Assembly (NCBI RefSeq): GCF_003150835.1
Contig: NZ_CP029479.1
Location: 1,364,001-1,428,000 of the forward strand
Direction: 5' to 3'
Length of the DNA: 64,000 nucleotides
Source: Phenylobacterium parvum
Lineage (GTDB): Bacteria; Pseudomonadota; Alphaproteobacteria; Caulobacterales; Caulobacteraceae
In this document: piece by piece, positions 43,882 to 55,471 of the stretch
How the letters are laid out: each line of letters starts with the position of its first letter
How positions within the stretch are numbered: the stretch's first letter is position 1
Program-made: the position numbers and the translations under genes
Notes under the pieces: model-generated
Databases searched by the model: none
What the model was told of the DNA's origin: nothing
The model's input: the letters and a program-made list of their open reading frames with translations, nothing else

Positions 43882-44340
43882 CTAGGTCTTCCCCGGATCT
43901 CCGAAGAGCGCCCGGGCCCGGTCCTCGAAGCAGGTCAGGAGCCGGCCCGCCGCCCGGTCGAAGTTGCCCGCCAGCAGGCCCTCCAGCAGGCGGCTCCGGA
44001 ACTCAAAGTCGATGTCGAAGTCGATCCGCGTCCCGCCGTCCTCGGGCACGAAGTCCCAGCGGTTGCGCAGCCGACGGAAGGGGCCTGAGATCAGTTCAAC
44101 GTCAATCCGCCTCAGCGCCGGGTCCCGGCGCACCCGGGTGGAGAACCGCTCGCCTACCGGGCCAAAGGCGACCTGGACCTCGGCGTCCAGCCAGTCGGCG
44201 CCATTCGGCTCGGTCCGGGCGTTCCAGGTCCTTAGCGACCGGACCCAGGGCACGAACTCGGGATAGCGGAGGACGTCGCCCACAAGGCCGAACAGGGCGT
44301 CCGGGGCGTAGGGCGACTGGCGCGAGATGCGGTGGCGCAA
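43882..44340 (-). CDS. Coq10/START-domain ubiquinone-binding protein
   Basis: This 152-residue protein has the Coq10/RatA pattern: SRQSPYAPDALFGLVGDVLRYPEFVPW at the N-terminus, VQVAFGPVGERFSTRVRR, and RLRNRWDFVPEDGGTRIDFDIDFEFRS. The family binds ubiquinone or lipids and supports respiration. It is sometimes annotated as toxin RatA, which I consider less likely here. It is located six bases after lipA on the same strand, as in many alphaproteobacteria. Confidence 0.9.
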   Translation of the reverse strand: MRHRISRQSPYAPDALFGLVGDVLRYPEFVPWVRSLRTWNARTEPNGADWLDAEVQVAFGPVGERFSTRVRRDPALRRIDVELISGPFRRLRNRWDFVPEDGGTRIDFDIDFEFRSRLLEGLLAGNFDRAAGRLLTCFEDRARALFGDPGKT

Positions 44341-44345
44341 GGCCC

Positions 44346-45302
44346 CTACCCGCCGCGGGCCAGCCGGGCGGCCTTGAGCCGGGCGAAGTCCTCGCCAGCG
44401 TGGTGAGAGGACCGGGTCAGGGGGCTGGCCGAGACCATCAGGAAGCCCTTGGCGCGCGCCGCCTCCTCGTAGCCACGGAACTCGTCGGGATGCACGAACC
44501 GCTCCACCGCCGCGTGCTTGCGGGTCGGCTGCAGGTACTGGCCGATGGTCAGGAAATCGACGCCCGCCGAGCGCATGTCGTCCATGACCTGCAGCACCTC
44601 CTCCCGGGCTTCGCCCAGGCCGACCATCAGGCCCGACTTGGTGAAGGCCGCCGGGTCCGCCTCCTTCACCCGCTCAAGCAGGCGCAGGGAGTGGTAGTAG
44701 CGGGCGCCGGGCCGGATGGAGGGATAGAGCCGGGGCACGGTCTCCAGGTTGTGGTTGAAGACGTCCGGGCGCGAGGCGATCACCTCCAGGGCCGCTTCCA
44801 CCGGCTTGCGCAGGAAGTCCGGGGTCAGGATCTCCACCGTGGCGCCCGGGGCGCGGGCGCGGATCTCGCGGACCACGGCGGCGAAGTGGGCGGCGCCTCC
44901 GTCAGCCAGGTCATCCCGGTCCACGGAGGTGATGACCACGTGCTTCAGGCCCATCTTGGCCACGGCGTCGGCCACCCGGGCGGGCTCGGTGGGGTCCAGG
45001 GGCTCCGGACGTCCCGTAGCCACATTGCAGAAGGCGCAGGCCCGCGTGCAGGTGTCGCCCATGATCATCATGGTGGCGTGGGACTGGGTCCAGCACTCGC
45101 CGATGTTGGGGCAGGCCGCCTCCTCGCAGACCGTCACCAGGCCATGGGCCTTCACGATCGCCCGGGTCGCGGCGTAGCCCTCGGAGCCAGGCGCCCGGAC
45201 GCGCAGCCATTCGGGCTTGCGCAGGACCGGCGTGTCAGGGCGGTTGCGCTTCTCAGGATGACGCGGCCGGGGGCCGGCGCGGGTGTCGATGACGGTGGCC
45301 AT
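44346..45302 (-). CDS. lipA: Lipoyl synthase
   Basis: This 318-residue radical-SAM enzyme has the auxiliary cluster motif [14 protein letters not shown] and the SAM cluster [13 protein letters not shown] (CxxxCxxC). Other blocks are [20 protein letters not shown] and [19 protein letters not shown]. It inserts sulfur into octanoyl-protein to make lipoate. It supplies the lipoyl domains of the PDH complex encoded nearby. Confidence 0.97.
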   Translation of the reverse strand: MATVIDTRAGPRPRHPEKRNRPDTPVLRKPEWLRVRAPGSEGYAATRAIVKAHGLVTVCEEAACPNIGECWTQSHATMMIMGDTCTRACAFCNVATGRPEPLDPTEPARVADAVAKMGLKHVVITSVDRDDLADGGAAHFAAVVREIRARAPGATVEILTPDFLRKPVEAALEVIASRPDVFNHNLETVPRLYPSIRPGARYYHSLRLLERVKEADPAAFTKSGLMVGLGEAREEVLQVMDDMRSAGVDFLTIGQYLQPTRKHAAVERFVHPDEFRGYEEAARAKGFLMVSASPLTRSSHHAGEDFARLKAARLARGG

Positions 45303-45442
45303 GCCCCTAGATCAGCCTTCCCGGCCGCGGGATCAAGCCGCCGCCGCACCTTCCGGCAGGATCACGGAATGTAACTGGTCTTTTCATTCGGCTGGGGGGC
45401 GTCTACTTTTCGGGGACCAAGAGAATCCGGAGGGACAGGCCC

Positions 45443-46999
45443 GTGGCGAAGCTGGGAGATTACATCAACGGCGGCGGCACGATCTTCAGCGCCCTCGTGG
45501 ATGCAAGGGCGGCCTTTGGGGCCAAGAAGCTGATCCTCGAGGACCAGGACCGCAACCCGCTCAGCTACACCGACCTGATCCGCGCCGCCTTCGCACTTGG
45601 GCGCCGGATCGCCGCCCTCACCGAGAAGGGAGAGCGGGTCGGGGTCATGCTGCCGGCGAGTTCGGCAGGCGTAGTCACCTTCTTCGCCCTCCACGCCTTC
45701 GGCCGCGTGCCGACCATGCTCAACTTCACCTCGGGAATCCGCAACCTGAAGGCCGCCTGCGAGCTGGCCGGGGTGAAACGGGTCCTCACCGCCCACAAGT
45801 TCATCGAGCAGGGCCAGCTGCACGACCTGGTCGACGCCCTCGAGACGGTGGCGACGGTCAGTTACCTTGAGGATGTGCGCGAGAAGGTCGGCCTGGCGGA
45901 CAAGCTCTTCGCCGCCGCCGCCGGCGCCCTGCCCCTCCGGTTCGCGCCCGCCTCCAGGCCGTCCGACATCGGCGTCATCCTCTTCACCTCGGGCAGCTTC
46001 GGGGCGCCCAAGGCGGTTGTCCTGACCCAGGAAAACCTCATCGCCAACGTCGCCCAGGCGGCGAAGTTCATCGACATCGACCCGGACTGGATCCTGTTCA
46101 ATCCCCTGCCGATCTTCCACTCCTTCGGACTGACCGGCGGCATCCTCCTGCCCCTGCTGACCGGCATGAAGGTGTTCGAGTATCCCTCGCCCCTCCACGT
46201 CAAACAGATCCCGCCCCTGATCAAGGACACCAAGGCCGCCCTGCTGCTGGCCACCGACACCTTCATCAACCAGTACGCCAGGGCCAGCGACAGCGATGAG
46301 CTTTCAGGGCTCAAGTTCATCGTCGCAGGTGCTGAAAAGGTTCGGGAAGAGACCCACAACCTCATCCGTGACCGCTTTGGCGGCGTCCCGGTCATCGAGG
46401 GTTACGGGGCGACCGAGGCCGCGCCGATCATCGCCATCAACCTTCCGAACGACAATCGCCGCGGCACGGTCGGCGGTCTCATGCCGGGCATGGATGCGCG
46501 CCTGGAGCCGGTCGAGGGCATCACCGGCGGCGGGCGGCTGCTCGTGCGCGGCCCCAACGTCATGGCCGGCTACCTGCGTCCCGATGGAACCCTGGAGTCG
46601 CCCGTCGATGGCTGGCTCGACACCGGCGACATCGTCAGCATCACCGACGACAACTGGATCACCATACTCGGCCGTGCAAAGCGCTTCGCCAAGGTGGGCG
46701 GCGAAATGGTCTCCCTGACCGCCGCAGAGGACCTCGTCCTGTCTCTCTGGCCAGACAACCGCCATGCCGTCATCGCCATGCCCGACCCCAAGAAGGGCGA
46801 GCGCCTGATCCTCTTCACCGACCGCACCGACGCCGCCGCCTCGGCCATCGTCGAGCACGCCCAGTCCCTCGGCGCCCCCGAGATCGCCGTGCCCCGCAAG
46901 ATCGTGAAGGTGCCGGAGATCCCCGTCCTGGGCACCGGCAAGACGGACTACGTCACCATCATGCGCCTGGCGGAGGTCGAGGGCAGAAGGGCGGCGTAG
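45443..46999 (+). CDS. AMP-dependent acyl synthetase, Aas acyl-ACP-synthetase-like
   Basis: This 518-residue ANL enzyme has the ATP motif ILFTSGSFGAPKAVVLTQEN, FNPLPIFHSFGLTGGILLPLL, EGYGATEAAPIIAIN, GWLDTGDIVSI and RAKRFAKVGGEMVSL. The FHSFGLTGG and GTVGGLMPGM segments recall the acyl-ACP synthetase half of Aas rather than acyl-CoA ligases. It probably activates a fatty acid onto ACP or CoA. The GTG start has GGAGGGA upstream. It is divergent from lipA. Confidence 0.85.
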   Translation: MAKLGDYINGGGTIFSALVDARAAFGAKKLILEDQDRNPLSYTDLIRAAFALGRRIAALTEKGERVGVMLPASSAGVVTFFALHAFGRVPTMLNFTSGIRNLKAACELAGVKRVLTAHKFIEQGQLHDLVDALETVATVSYLEDVREKVGLADKLFAAAAGALPLRFAPASRPSDIGVILFTSGSFGAPKAVVLTQENLIANVAQAAKFIDIDPDWILFNPLPIFHSFGLTGGILLPLLTGMKVFEYPSPLHVKQIPPLIKDTKAALLLATDTFINQYARASDSDELSGLKFIVAGAEKVREETHNLIRDRFGGVPVIEGYGATEAAPIIAINLPNDNRRGTVGGLMPGMDARLEPVEGITGGGRLLVRGPNVMAGYLRPDGTLESPVDGWLDTGDIVSITDDNWITILGRAKRFAKVGGEMVSLTAAEDLVLSLWPDNRHAVIAMPDPKKGERLILFTDRTDAAASAIVEHAQSLGAPEIAVPRKIVKVPEIPVLGTGKTDYVTIMRLAEVEGRRAA

Positions 47000-47331
47000 T
47001 GCCCGCCTCGATTTCTCGCCTGGGTGGATGTGGCGCGCACAGCGCGTCGGAGGGGGCCAGCTGAGCCGCCGCAGACCCCCTCACCGACCTTGGGGGGGCA
47101 ATTGGCTCCCTAATTCCTCCCCATCAGGGGGAGGTGGACCGGGGCAAGGCCCCGGGACGGAGGGGGTCTGCGGAGGCGCCGCCCCTGCCCCTGTAGCGCC
47201 CGTCTCGACGGTGACGCCCGGCTCCAGACGCCCCCCTGGCGTGATGTGGCGATAGCCATTGCGCTCCCGCCTGACGACGCTGGCTTACTCACCCTCCGCC
47301 TCGCTCGGAGCCATGGCCGCAATCCCCAGGG
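47000..47331. repeat. Dispersed structured intergenic repeat, block 4, degenerate
   Basis: The gap between convergent genes holds two damaged units at about 47028-47170: GGCGCGCACAGCGCG with GGAGGGGGCC, then GACCCCCTCACCGACCTTGGGGG, a link and CCTCCCCATCAGGGGGAGG with a longer variable stem (GGGGC-AA-GGCCCCG region). Bases 47175-47331 hold nothing I recognise. Confidence 0.75.
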
Positions 47332-47745
47332 TCACCGGACCATCCACAGGGCGCAAAGGCCGGCGGCGAAGACCCAGTCATAGACGGCGCACATGGGCGG
47401 GTACCAGGTCGGCGTCTTCGTGGAGATCTGGCGGTGGTGGAGAAGGTCCCACACCCCATGCAGGACATAGGCCGCCGGGATCAGCCAGGGGCTCCAGGCC
47501 AGGCCCGCCAGGGCAAGGACCACAAAGGCCAGGGCCGCCAAGCCTTCCACCGCGAGGATGCGCGGCCTGCCGTCCAGGAGCGCAAAGCCGGCGTAGATGC
47601 CCGCCACAAGCCCGAGGATGACCGCCGCGAACTGGACTGAAAGCGCTTCCGGAAGCCACAGGTGAACCGGCAGGCTGAGGAGCGAGAGCACAGCCCCCGC
47701 CATGGCCGGATGCCGGGTGAGGCCCGCCGCCAGTCTAGAGATCAT
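47332..47745 (-). CDS. Small integral membrane protein of unknown function
   Basis: This 137-residue protein has four or five hydrophobic segments (AMAGAVLSLLSLPVHLWL, VQFAAVILGLVAGIYAGFAL, LAALAFVVLALAGLA, AVYDWVFAAGLCALW). The polar motif AAYVLHGVWDLLHHRQIST carries three histidines near a membrane segment. That histidine-rich loop suggests a metal or quinone link, but no family is assigned. Confidence 0.7.
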   Translation of the reverse strand: MISRLAAGLTRHPAMAGAVLSLLSLPVHLWLPEALSVQFAAVILGLVAGIYAGFALLDGRPRILAVEGLAALAFVVLALAGLAWSPWLIPAAYVLHGVWDLLHHRQISTKTPTWYPPMCAVYDWVFAAGLCALWMVR

Positions 47746-47785
47746 CCGCGCCTCCTGCGCCGCAGCGCGGGCCGAACCCCGCCAA

Positions 47786-49186
47786 TCAAGTGTGCAGGGC
47801 CCAGCCGAAGGCGTCCAGCGCCGCCTCGTGCATGCCCTCGCTGATCGTCGGGTGCGGGAAGACGGTCGCGAAGAGGTCGGCCTCGGTGGCCTCCAGGGTC
47901 ATGGCGAGGGCATAGCCCTGGATCATCTCGGTCACGTCCGCGCCGATCATGTGGGCGCCGACCAGGGCGCCCGTCGCGGCGTCGAACACCGTCTTGATGA
48001 AGCCCTCCGTGTGACCCGCCGCGATGGCCTTGCCATTGGCGCGCAAGGGAAAACGGCCGACCTTGACCTCCAGGCCCCTGGCCTTCGCCTGGGCCTCTGT
48101 CAGCCCCACGGAGGCGATCTGCGGCGAGGCGTAGGTGCAGCCCGGGATGGGGGCGGTCAGGCCGGAGGGCTTCTGGCCGGCGATGTGCTCGACGCAGTGC
48201 ACGCCCTCGTGGCTGGCCTTGTGCGCCAGCCAGGGCGGGCCGGCCAGGTCGCCGATGGCCCAGAGGCCCGGCACGCCGGTGGCGCCGTGGGAATCCGTGA
48301 CGACGTGGGTCTTCTCGATCGTGACGCCGAGGGCCTCCAGCCCCAGGCCTTCCACATTGCCGACGATGCCCACGGCGACGATGGCGACCTCGGCCTTGAG
48401 GACCTCGGTGACGCCGCCGGCCTCGACGGTCAGTTCGACGCTCTTGCCGCTGGGCGCGAGCCGCCGGACGGAGGCGCCGGTGCGGAAGGCGATCCCGCGG
48501 GCCTCGAAGGCCTTCTGGGCCGCCGCCGAGACCTCCTCATCCTCTACCGGCAGGATGCGCGGCAGGGCCTCGATGACCGTCACTTCTGAGCCCAGGGCCT
48601 TGTAGAAGCTGGCGAATTCGATCCCGATGGCGCCAGACCCCACGACCAGGAGGGAGGTCGGGACCCGGTCCGGGACCATGGCCTCGCGATAGGACCAGAC
48701 CCGCTCGCCGTCAGGGACCAGGCCGAGGTCCGGTAGGGTCCGCGCCCGGGCGCCCGTGGCCAGGATGACATTGGCGGCCTTCAGGATCCGCTCGCCCCCG
48801 GCCTTGAGGGCCACGCGGACGACCGGCGACGGGGCGCCGGCCTCCAGCCGCGCCTCCCCCTCGATGACCGTGATCTTGTTCTTCTTCATCAGGAAGGCGA
48901 CGCCGGCGTTCAGCTGGCCCGCCACCTTGCGGGAGCGGGCGACCACGGCGTCGAGGTCAAAGCTCACCTTCTCGGCCCGCAGGCCGTAGTCCTCGAGATG
49001 TCCAAGGGTTTCAAAGGCTTCCGCTGACTTCAGAAGGGCCTTGGTCGGGATGCAGCCCCAGTTGAGGCAGATGCCGCCCAGCTTGTCGCGCTCGACGATC
49101 GCGACCTTCAGGCCGAGCTGCGCCGCACGGATGGCGGCCACGTACCCGCCGGGTCCGGCGCCGATGACGACAAGGTCGAAGTCCAC
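47786..49186 (-). CDS. lpdA: Dihydrolipoyl dehydrogenase (E3)
   Basis: This 466-residue flavoprotein has FAD motif VVIGAGPGGYVAAIRAAQLG, redox disulphide GGICLNWGCIPTKALLK (CxxxxC), NAD motif LLVVGSGAIGIEFASFYKAL, GLWAIGDLAGPPWLAHKASHEG and the active-site HPTISEGMHEAAL. It reoxidises dihydrolipoamide in the PDH complex. Its location after pdhC supports a PDH-dedicated E3. Confidence 0.97.
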   Translation of the reverse strand: MDFDLVVIGAGPGGYVAAIRAAQLGLKVAIVERDKLGGICLNWGCIPTKALLKSAEAFETLGHLEDYGLRAEKVSFDLDAVVARSRKVAGQLNAGVAFLMKKNKITVIEGEARLEAGAPSPVVRVALKAGGERILKAANVILATGARARTLPDLGLVPDGERVWSYREAMVPDRVPTSLLVVGSGAIGIEFASFYKALGSEVTVIEALPRILPVEDEEVSAAAQKAFEARGIAFRTGASVRRLAPSGKSVELTVEAGGVTEVLKAEVAIVAVGIVGNVEGLGLEALGVTIEKTHVVTDSHGATGVPGLWAIGDLAGPPWLAHKASHEGVHCVEHIAGQKPSGLTAPIPGCTYASPQIASVGLTEAQAKARGLEVKVGRFPLRANGKAIAAGHTEGFIKTVFDAATGALVGAHMIGADVTEMIQGYALAMTLEATEADLFATVFPHPTISEGMHEAALDAFGWALHT

Positions 49187-49196
49187 GGCGGCCTCC

Positions 49197-50441
49197 CTAG
49201 ACGATCATGGTGACGGGCTCTTCGATCAGGGCCCGGAAGGCGGCCAGCCAGCGGGCGCCGATTGCGCCGTCGATGACCCTGTGGTCGCAGGTCAGGGTCA
49301 CGGTCATGAGGGTGCGCGAGACGACATGGCCGTCGCGGACCACCGCCCTCGCCTCGCCTGCGCCCACCGACAGGATGGCGCCCTGCGGCGGATTGATGAT
49401 CGAGCCGAACTGGCGGACGCCGAACATGCCCAGGTTGGAGATCGAGAAGGTACCCCCCTGGAATTCCTCGGGTTTCAGCTTCCGGTTACGGGCCCGCTCG
49501 GCCAGGTCCTTGGCCTCCTGGGCGATGTCCGCCAGCCCCTTCTGCTCGGCCCTCCGGATGATGGGCGTGATCAGGCCCCCGTCCACCGCCACAGCCATGG
49601 AGATGTCGGCGTGCCGGTGCAGGGCGATGCCCTCGGCCGTGAAGGAGGCGTTGGCCTCCGGGACCTGCTTCAGGGCCAGGGCGGCGGCCTTGATGACGAG
49701 GTCGTTGACGCTGACCTTGATCCCCCGGGGCTCCAGAAGGCCGTTGATCCGGGTCCGGGCGGCCAGGAGGGCGTCGATTTCCACATCAATCGTGAGCGGG
49801 AAGTGCGGGATATCCCTCGCACTTTCGGTCAGTCGCCTGGCCACGGTGCGACGCATGCCATCCAGCGGGACCAGGGCGTAGCTGTCGTCGGCGTAGCCCA
49901 GCTGGGCCAGGCTGACGGCGGGGACGGACGCCGGCGCCGGGGCCTCGACCCGGGCGGGGCGCGCAGGAGCCGCAGCGGACGCCGCCTCGACATCGGCGCG
50001 GATGATCCGGCCATGCGGGCCCGAACCGGTCAGGGACGACAGGTCCAGCCCGCGCTCAGCCGCCAGCCGGCGGGCCAGGGGCGAGGCGAGGATCCGCCCG
50101 GAACCTTTTGCGGACACGGACTTTTCCAGCGGAAGTTCGATCTTTGGGGGCGCCGGGGCGACGACGGGTTGAGGCGGCGCCGGCGCGGCCACGGCAGGGG
50201 CGTCCCCGCCCGAGAGGCGGGCGATGGGGGTATTGACCTTCACCCCCTCGGTCCCCTCCGCCACGAGCAGGGCCTCAACGACGCCCTCGTCCACCGCCTC
50301 GACCTCCATGGTCGCCTTGTCGGTCTCGATCTCGGCGATGACGTCGCCGGACCGGACGGAATCTCCCACCTTTACAAGCCACTTGGCGAGGATCCCCTCC
50401 TCCATGGTCGGCGACAGGGCGGGCATGAGGATGTCGGTCAT
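49197..50441 (-). CDS. pdhC: Pyruvate dehydrogenase E2, dihydrolipoamide acetyltransferase
   Basis: This 414-residue protein has one lipoyl domain (residues 1-78, lysine in [17 protein letters not shown]), a proline/alanine linker, a peripheral subunit-binding domain ([18 protein letters not shown]) and a catalytic domain ending with [21 protein letters not shown], which carries the HxxxDG motif. The ATG at 50441 matches the lipoyl start; a longer open frame upstream belongs to another gene's shadow. It overlaps the GFA-family gene by four bases. Confidence 0.96.
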   Translation of the reverse strand: MTDILMPALSPTMEEGILAKWLVKVGDSVRSGDVIAEIETDKATMEVEAVDEGVVEALLVAEGTEGVKVNTPIARLSGGDAPAVAAPAPPQPVVAPAPPKIELPLEKSVSAKGSGRILASPLARRLAAERGLDLSSLTGSGPHGRIIRADVEAASAAAPARPARVEAPAPASVPAVSLAQLGYADDSYALVPLDGMRRTVARRLTESARDIPHFPLTIDVEIDALLAARTRINGLLEPRGIKVSVNDLVIKAAALALKQVPEANASFTAEGIALHRHADISMAVAVDGGLITPIIRRAEQKGLADIAQEAKDLAERARNRKLKPEEFQGGTFSISNLGMFGVRQFGSIINPPQGAILSVGAGEARAVVRDGHVVSRTLMTVTLTCDHRVIDGAIGARWLAAFRALIEEPVTMIV

Positions 50442-50836
50442 GGCGCGGCCTCCCGGGACAGATGGGCCAGGCTGGCGGCATTGGCTTCCCAGTTCCGGCC
50501 GTCGAAATCGGTGAGGTCCATCTCCACCGCCTCGTCCAGGCAGCGGGCGTTGACCGACCAGCCATCGGGGTTGGAACGGGGACGGTAGAAGCTCTTCACC
50601 CCGCAGGTCCCGCAGAACAGGTGCCGGGCGACGCCGGAGTTGAAGGTGTACGCCACCAGATCCCCTTCGCCCTGGACGAGGCGGAAGCGGCTCTCCGGCA
50701 CGATCAGGTGGATGAAACCCACCTTCGAACACATTGAGCAATTGCAGGAATGGGCTTCCGGCCGGGCAGGAAGGGCGACCTCGAAGCGCACCCGACCGCA
50801 GTGGCATCCGCCGGTCTTCCAGGCCAGGGCGCTCAC
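50438..50836 (-). CDS. GFA/CENP-V-family zinc protein embedded in the PDH operon
   Basis: This 132-residue protein has the GFA zinc pattern: [12 protein letters not shown] (CxC), [12 protein letters not shown] (CxCxxC) and [15 protein letters not shown] (CxxC). It overlaps pdhB and pdhC by four bases each, so it is translated within the operon. Family members were named for glutathione-dependent formaldehyde activation, but most, including this type, have no proven activity. A role tied to PDH is only suggested by position. Confidence 0.9.
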   Translation of the reverse strand: MSALAWKTGGCHCGRVRFEVALPARPEAHSCNCSMCSKVGFIHLIVPESRFRLVQGEGDLVAYTFNSGVARHLFCGTCGVKSFYRPRSNPDGWSVNARCLDEAVEMDLTDFDGRNWEANAASLAHLSREAAP

Positions 50837-52212
50837 CGGTAGCAGACCTTGAGGGCCGCCTCGACGATCCGCTCGACCGACGGCAGGGCGAGGGCCTCGA
50901 GATTGGCGGCGTAAGGCAGGGGCGCGTCGGCCTGGGCGATGCGCAGCGGCGGGGCGTCCAGCCAGTCGAAGGCCTCGGCGGCGACGAGGGCGACGATCTC
51001 GGCCCCGACTCCCATGGGCGCCCAGCCCTCCTCGACACTGACGATCCGGTTTGTCCGCTTCACGCTCTCCAGGATGGTGGCGTGATCCAGGGGCCGGAGG
51101 GTTCGAAGGTCCACGACCTCAGCCTCAATCCCCTGTTTCGAAAGCACTTCCGCCGCTTCCAGGGCCAGGCCCACCATGCGCGAATGGGCCGTCAGGGTCA
51201 CGTCCCGCCCAGGCCTGCGCACGAGGGCCTGACCGATCGGTACGGTCCAGTCGGGGTCGTCGGGGACGTCGAACTCCTGGCCGTAGAGCATCTCGTGCTC
51301 CAGGAAGACCACCGGGTTGGGGTCGCGGATGGCGGCCTTGAGCAGGCCCTTGGCGTCGGCGGCGTCATAGGGCGCCACCACCTTCAGACCGGGTACATGG
51401 GCGTACCAGGACGAGTAGTCCTGGCTGTGCTGGGCCGCGACCCGGGCGGCGGCGCCATTGGGGCCCCGGAAGACGATAGGACAGGTGATCTGCCCGCCCG
51501 ACATGTAGAGGGTCTTCGCCGCCGAATTGATAATATGATCAATGGCCTGCATGGCGAAGTTGAACGTCATGAACTCGACGATGGGCCGCAGCCCCGCCAT
51601 GGCGGCGCCCACGCCCAGGCCGGCGAAGCCGTGCTCGGTGATGGGGGTGTCGATCACCCGCCGGGCGCCGAACTCCTCCAGCAGGCCCCGGCTGACCTTG
51701 TAGGCGCCCTGGTACTGGCCGACCTCCTCGCCCATCAGGAAGACGGTCTCGTCCCGGCGCATCTCCTCGGCCATGGCGTCGCGCAAGGCGTCGCGGACGG
51801 TGGTCCGGCGTCCCGCGACCGTCCCCGCAGGGGGGGTGGGAGCGTCGTGTGTGGGTTCCGGCGCCATCGCGGCCGCAGGGGGGGTGACGCTGGGGGCGGC
51901 AGGCGGGGGTGCGGGGGGCGTGACGGGGAGCGTGACGGGGGGCGCCGGAGGGGGGGCTTCGGCCCCTGTCCCGGCCGAGGCGCCAAGGCGGGCGATCGGG
52001 GTGTTGACCTTGACCGCCTCGGTCCCCTCGGGAACCAGGATGGCCTCGATCACGCCCTCGTCGACCGCCTCGACCTCCATGGTCGCCTTGTCGGTCTCGA
52101 TCTCGGCGATGACGTCGCCGGACCGGACGGTGTCGCCGGCCTTGACGAACCACTTGGCGAGGGTCCCCTCCTCCATGGTGGGAGAGAGGGCGGGCATCAG
52201 GATGTCGGTCAC
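50833..52212 (-). CDS. pdhB: Pyruvate dehydrogenase E1 beta subunit with N-terminal lipoyl domain
   Basis: This 459-residue protein has a lipoyl domain (residues 1-78, [17 protein letters not shown]), a long Ala/Pro/Thr linker (about 80-140) and an E1-beta body: [57 protein letters not shown] and [20 protein letters not shown]. Fusion of a lipoyl domain to E1 beta is typical of alphaproteobacteria. The lipoyl segment is nearly identical to that of pdhC. Confidence 0.96.
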   Translation of the reverse strand: MTDILMPALSPTMEEGTLAKWFVKAGDTVRSGDVIAEIETDKATMEVEAVDEGVIEAILVPEGTEAVKVNTPIARLGASAGTGAEAPPPAPPVTLPVTPPAPPPAAPSVTPPAAAMAPEPTHDAPTPPAGTVAGRRTTVRDALRDAMAEEMRRDETVFLMGEEVGQYQGAYKVSRGLLEEFGARRVIDTPITEHGFAGLGVGAAMAGLRPIVEFMTFNFAMQAIDHIINSAAKTLYMSGGQITCPIVFRGPNGAAARVAAQHSQDYSSWYAHVPGLKVVAPYDAADAKGLLKAAIRDPNPVVFLEHEMLYGQEFDVPDDPDWTVPIGQALVRRPGRDVTLTAHSRMVGLALEAAEVLSKQGIEAEVVDLRTLRPLDHATILESVKRTNRIVSVEEGWAPMGVGAEIVALVAAEAFDWLDAPPLRIAQADAPLPYAANLEALALPSVERIVEAALKVCYR

Positions 52213-53243
52213 CGCCCCGCCTCCACGTAGATGTCCGTGAAGAGCTGTGAGGGGTCGGGCTCGGGCGAGATGCGGGCGAACTCGGCGGCGTCGGCGACGA
52301 TGGCGCGGACGTCGGCGTCGAGGGCCTTCAGCGCGGCCTCGTCGGCCCAGCCCTTCTCAGTGAGGATTTCCTGCACGTGATCGATGGGATCGCGGTTGCG
52401 GCGGACCTCCTCCACCTCCTCGCGGGTCCGGTACTTGGCCGGATCGCTCATGGAGTGGCCGCGATAGCGGTAGGTCTTCATCTCCAGGATGTAGGGGCCC
52501 TGCCCCGACCGGGCATGCTCGGCGGCGCGGGCCGCGGCGTCGCGCACGGCGACCACGTCCATGCCGTCGACCTCCTCGCCCGGAATGCGGAAGGAGGCGC
52601 CGCGCCGGTACAGGTGGGTCTCGGAGGAGGACCGCTCGATGGAAGTCCCCATGGCGTACTGGTTGTTCTCGATGACGTAGACGACCGGCAGGCTCCAGAG
52701 CTCGGCCATGTTGAAGCTCTCGTAGACCTGGCCCTGGTTGGCCGCCCCGTCGCCGAAGAAGGCGAAGGCCACATTGCCGTCGCCGCGATAGCTGTTGGCC
52801 AGGGCCAGGCCCGTGCCCAGGCTGACCTGGGCGCCGACAATCCCGTGGCCGCCGTAAAAGTCGGCCTCGGTGGAGAACATATGCATGGAGCCGCCCTTGC
52901 CGCGGGAGGAGCCCCCCGCCCGGCCCGTCAGCTCGGCCATGACCTCGCGCGGGTCCATGCCGCAGACCAGCATGTGGCCGTGGTCGCGATAGCCGGTGAT
53001 GACCTGGTCGCCCGGCCGGCGCACGGCCTGGATGCCGACAGCGATGGCCTCCTGGCCGATATAGAGATGGCAGAAACCGCCGATCAGGCCCATGCCATAG
53101 AGCTGGCCGGCCCGCTCCTCGAAGCGGCGGATCAGGAGCATTTCGCGGTACCAGGCGAGGAGCTCCTCGCGGGTCGCACCCAGCGCCTTCGACGCCTGGG
53201 CGGCCGGTTTCCGCGTCTTCCGTTCGGTGGCTGGACGCGCCAT
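52209..53243 (-). CDS. pdhA: Pyruvate dehydrogenase E1 alpha subunit
   Basis: This 344-residue protein has the TPP motif [20 protein letters not shown]...ENNQYAMG in two adjoining stretches, [20 protein letters not shown] and the loop [19 protein letters not shown]. With PdhB it decarboxylates pyruvate and acetylates the lipoyl groups. The gene overlaps pdhB by four bases. It follows ftsB by 47 bases. Confidence 0.97.
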   Translation of the reverse strand: MARPATERKTRKPAAQASKALGATREELLAWYREMLLIRRFEERAGQLYGMGLIGGFCHLYIGQEAIAVGIQAVRRPGDQVITGYRDHGHMLVCGMDPREVMAELTGRAGGSSRGKGGSMHMFSTEADFYGGHGIVGAQVSLGTGLALANSYRGDGNVAFAFFGDGAANQGQVYESFNMAELWSLPVVYVIENNQYAMGTSIERSSSETHLYRRGASFRIPGEEVDGMDVVAVRDAAARAAEHARSGQGPYILEMKTYRYRGHSMSDPAKYRTREEVEEVRRNRDPIDHVQEILTEKGWADEAALKALDADVRAIVADAAEFARISPEPDPSQLFTDIYVEAGR

Positions 53244-53290
53244 GCGAAACTCCCCTGAACCGTCCGGACGCGCCGGACGAAGGGCCCTCC

Positions 53291-53587
53291 TCAGGGCCCG
53301 ACGCGGATCACATAGTCCCTCGGGTCGGCAAATCCCAGCAGGGCCCGGGCCCTCTCATCGAGAAGATCGGCCGAAATCGACTCATCCGTGAGCAGCTTCG
53401 CCCGGGTTTCGAGCTCCGTGCGCTTGCGGGTCAGGGCGGCCAGCTCGGCCTGCCGGGCGACCAGGGTCTTGTCCCGCTCGCCCGTCGACAGGATGCCCCG
53501 CTCGCCCGTCAGGGCGTGGATGCCGAAATAGAGGATGAGCAGGCACAGGAGCGCCGTCGTCCAGTAGGTGCGCAGGGTCTGTAACAC
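53291..53587 (-). CDS. ftsB: FtsB/DivIC-type septum formation initiator
   Basis: This 98-residue protein has one membrane segment (TTALLCLLILYFGIHAL), a following coiled coil (LVARQAELAALTRKRTELETRAKLL) and the C-terminal motif DLLDERARALLGFADPRDYVIR, typical of FtsB between eno and pdhA in alphaproteobacteria. It should link FtsL and FtsQ in the divisome. Confidence 0.92.
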   Translation of the reverse strand: MLQTLRTYWTTALLCLLILYFGIHALTGERGILSTGERDKTLVARQAELAALTRKRTELETRAKLLTDESISADLLDERARALLGFADPRDYVIRVGP

Positions 53588-53863
53588 CGGGTCGCGCGAC
53601 TCAATGGTTGATCCACGAGACTTAAGTGCCCGCGCCGGGTTAACTTTGCGTTTCCGGGAGCGAAGGCGGGACCACCCTTGACCCCCTCAGTCGGCTTCGC
53701 CGACAGCTCCCCCTTGGGGGAGCAATTGGCGCCCTAATTCCTCCCCCCAGGGGGAGGTGGACCGCGAAGCGGGACGGAGGGGGTCTGCCGAGCCGCCGTT
53801 GACCCCCTCAGTCGGCTTCGCCCGACAGCTCCCCCTTGGGGGAGCAATTGGGGCGGTGACGGC
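53588..53863. repeat. Dispersed structured intergenic repeat, block 5 (at about 53678-53850)
   Basis: One full unit plus a half-unit lie between eno and ftsB. The left half begins TTGACCCCCTCA with stem GTCGGC-TTC-GCCGAC and CTCCCCCTTGGGGGAG. The second half-unit repeats the same stem with an extra C (GTCGGCTTCGCCCGAC). Unlike the other five blocks, the flanking genes are codirectional. Confidence 0.85.

Positions 53864-55471
<1,608 letters not shown>

Noticed and set aside
43882..44340. RatA toxin of a toxin-antitoxin pair
   Set aside because: The protein fits the Coq10/START family, its neighbour is lipA, and no antitoxin gene is adjacent.
50442..51038. In-frame extension of pdhC to 613 residues
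   Set aside because: It overlaps the GFA gene and pdhB in another frame. The lipoyl domain starts exactly at the ATG at 50441.
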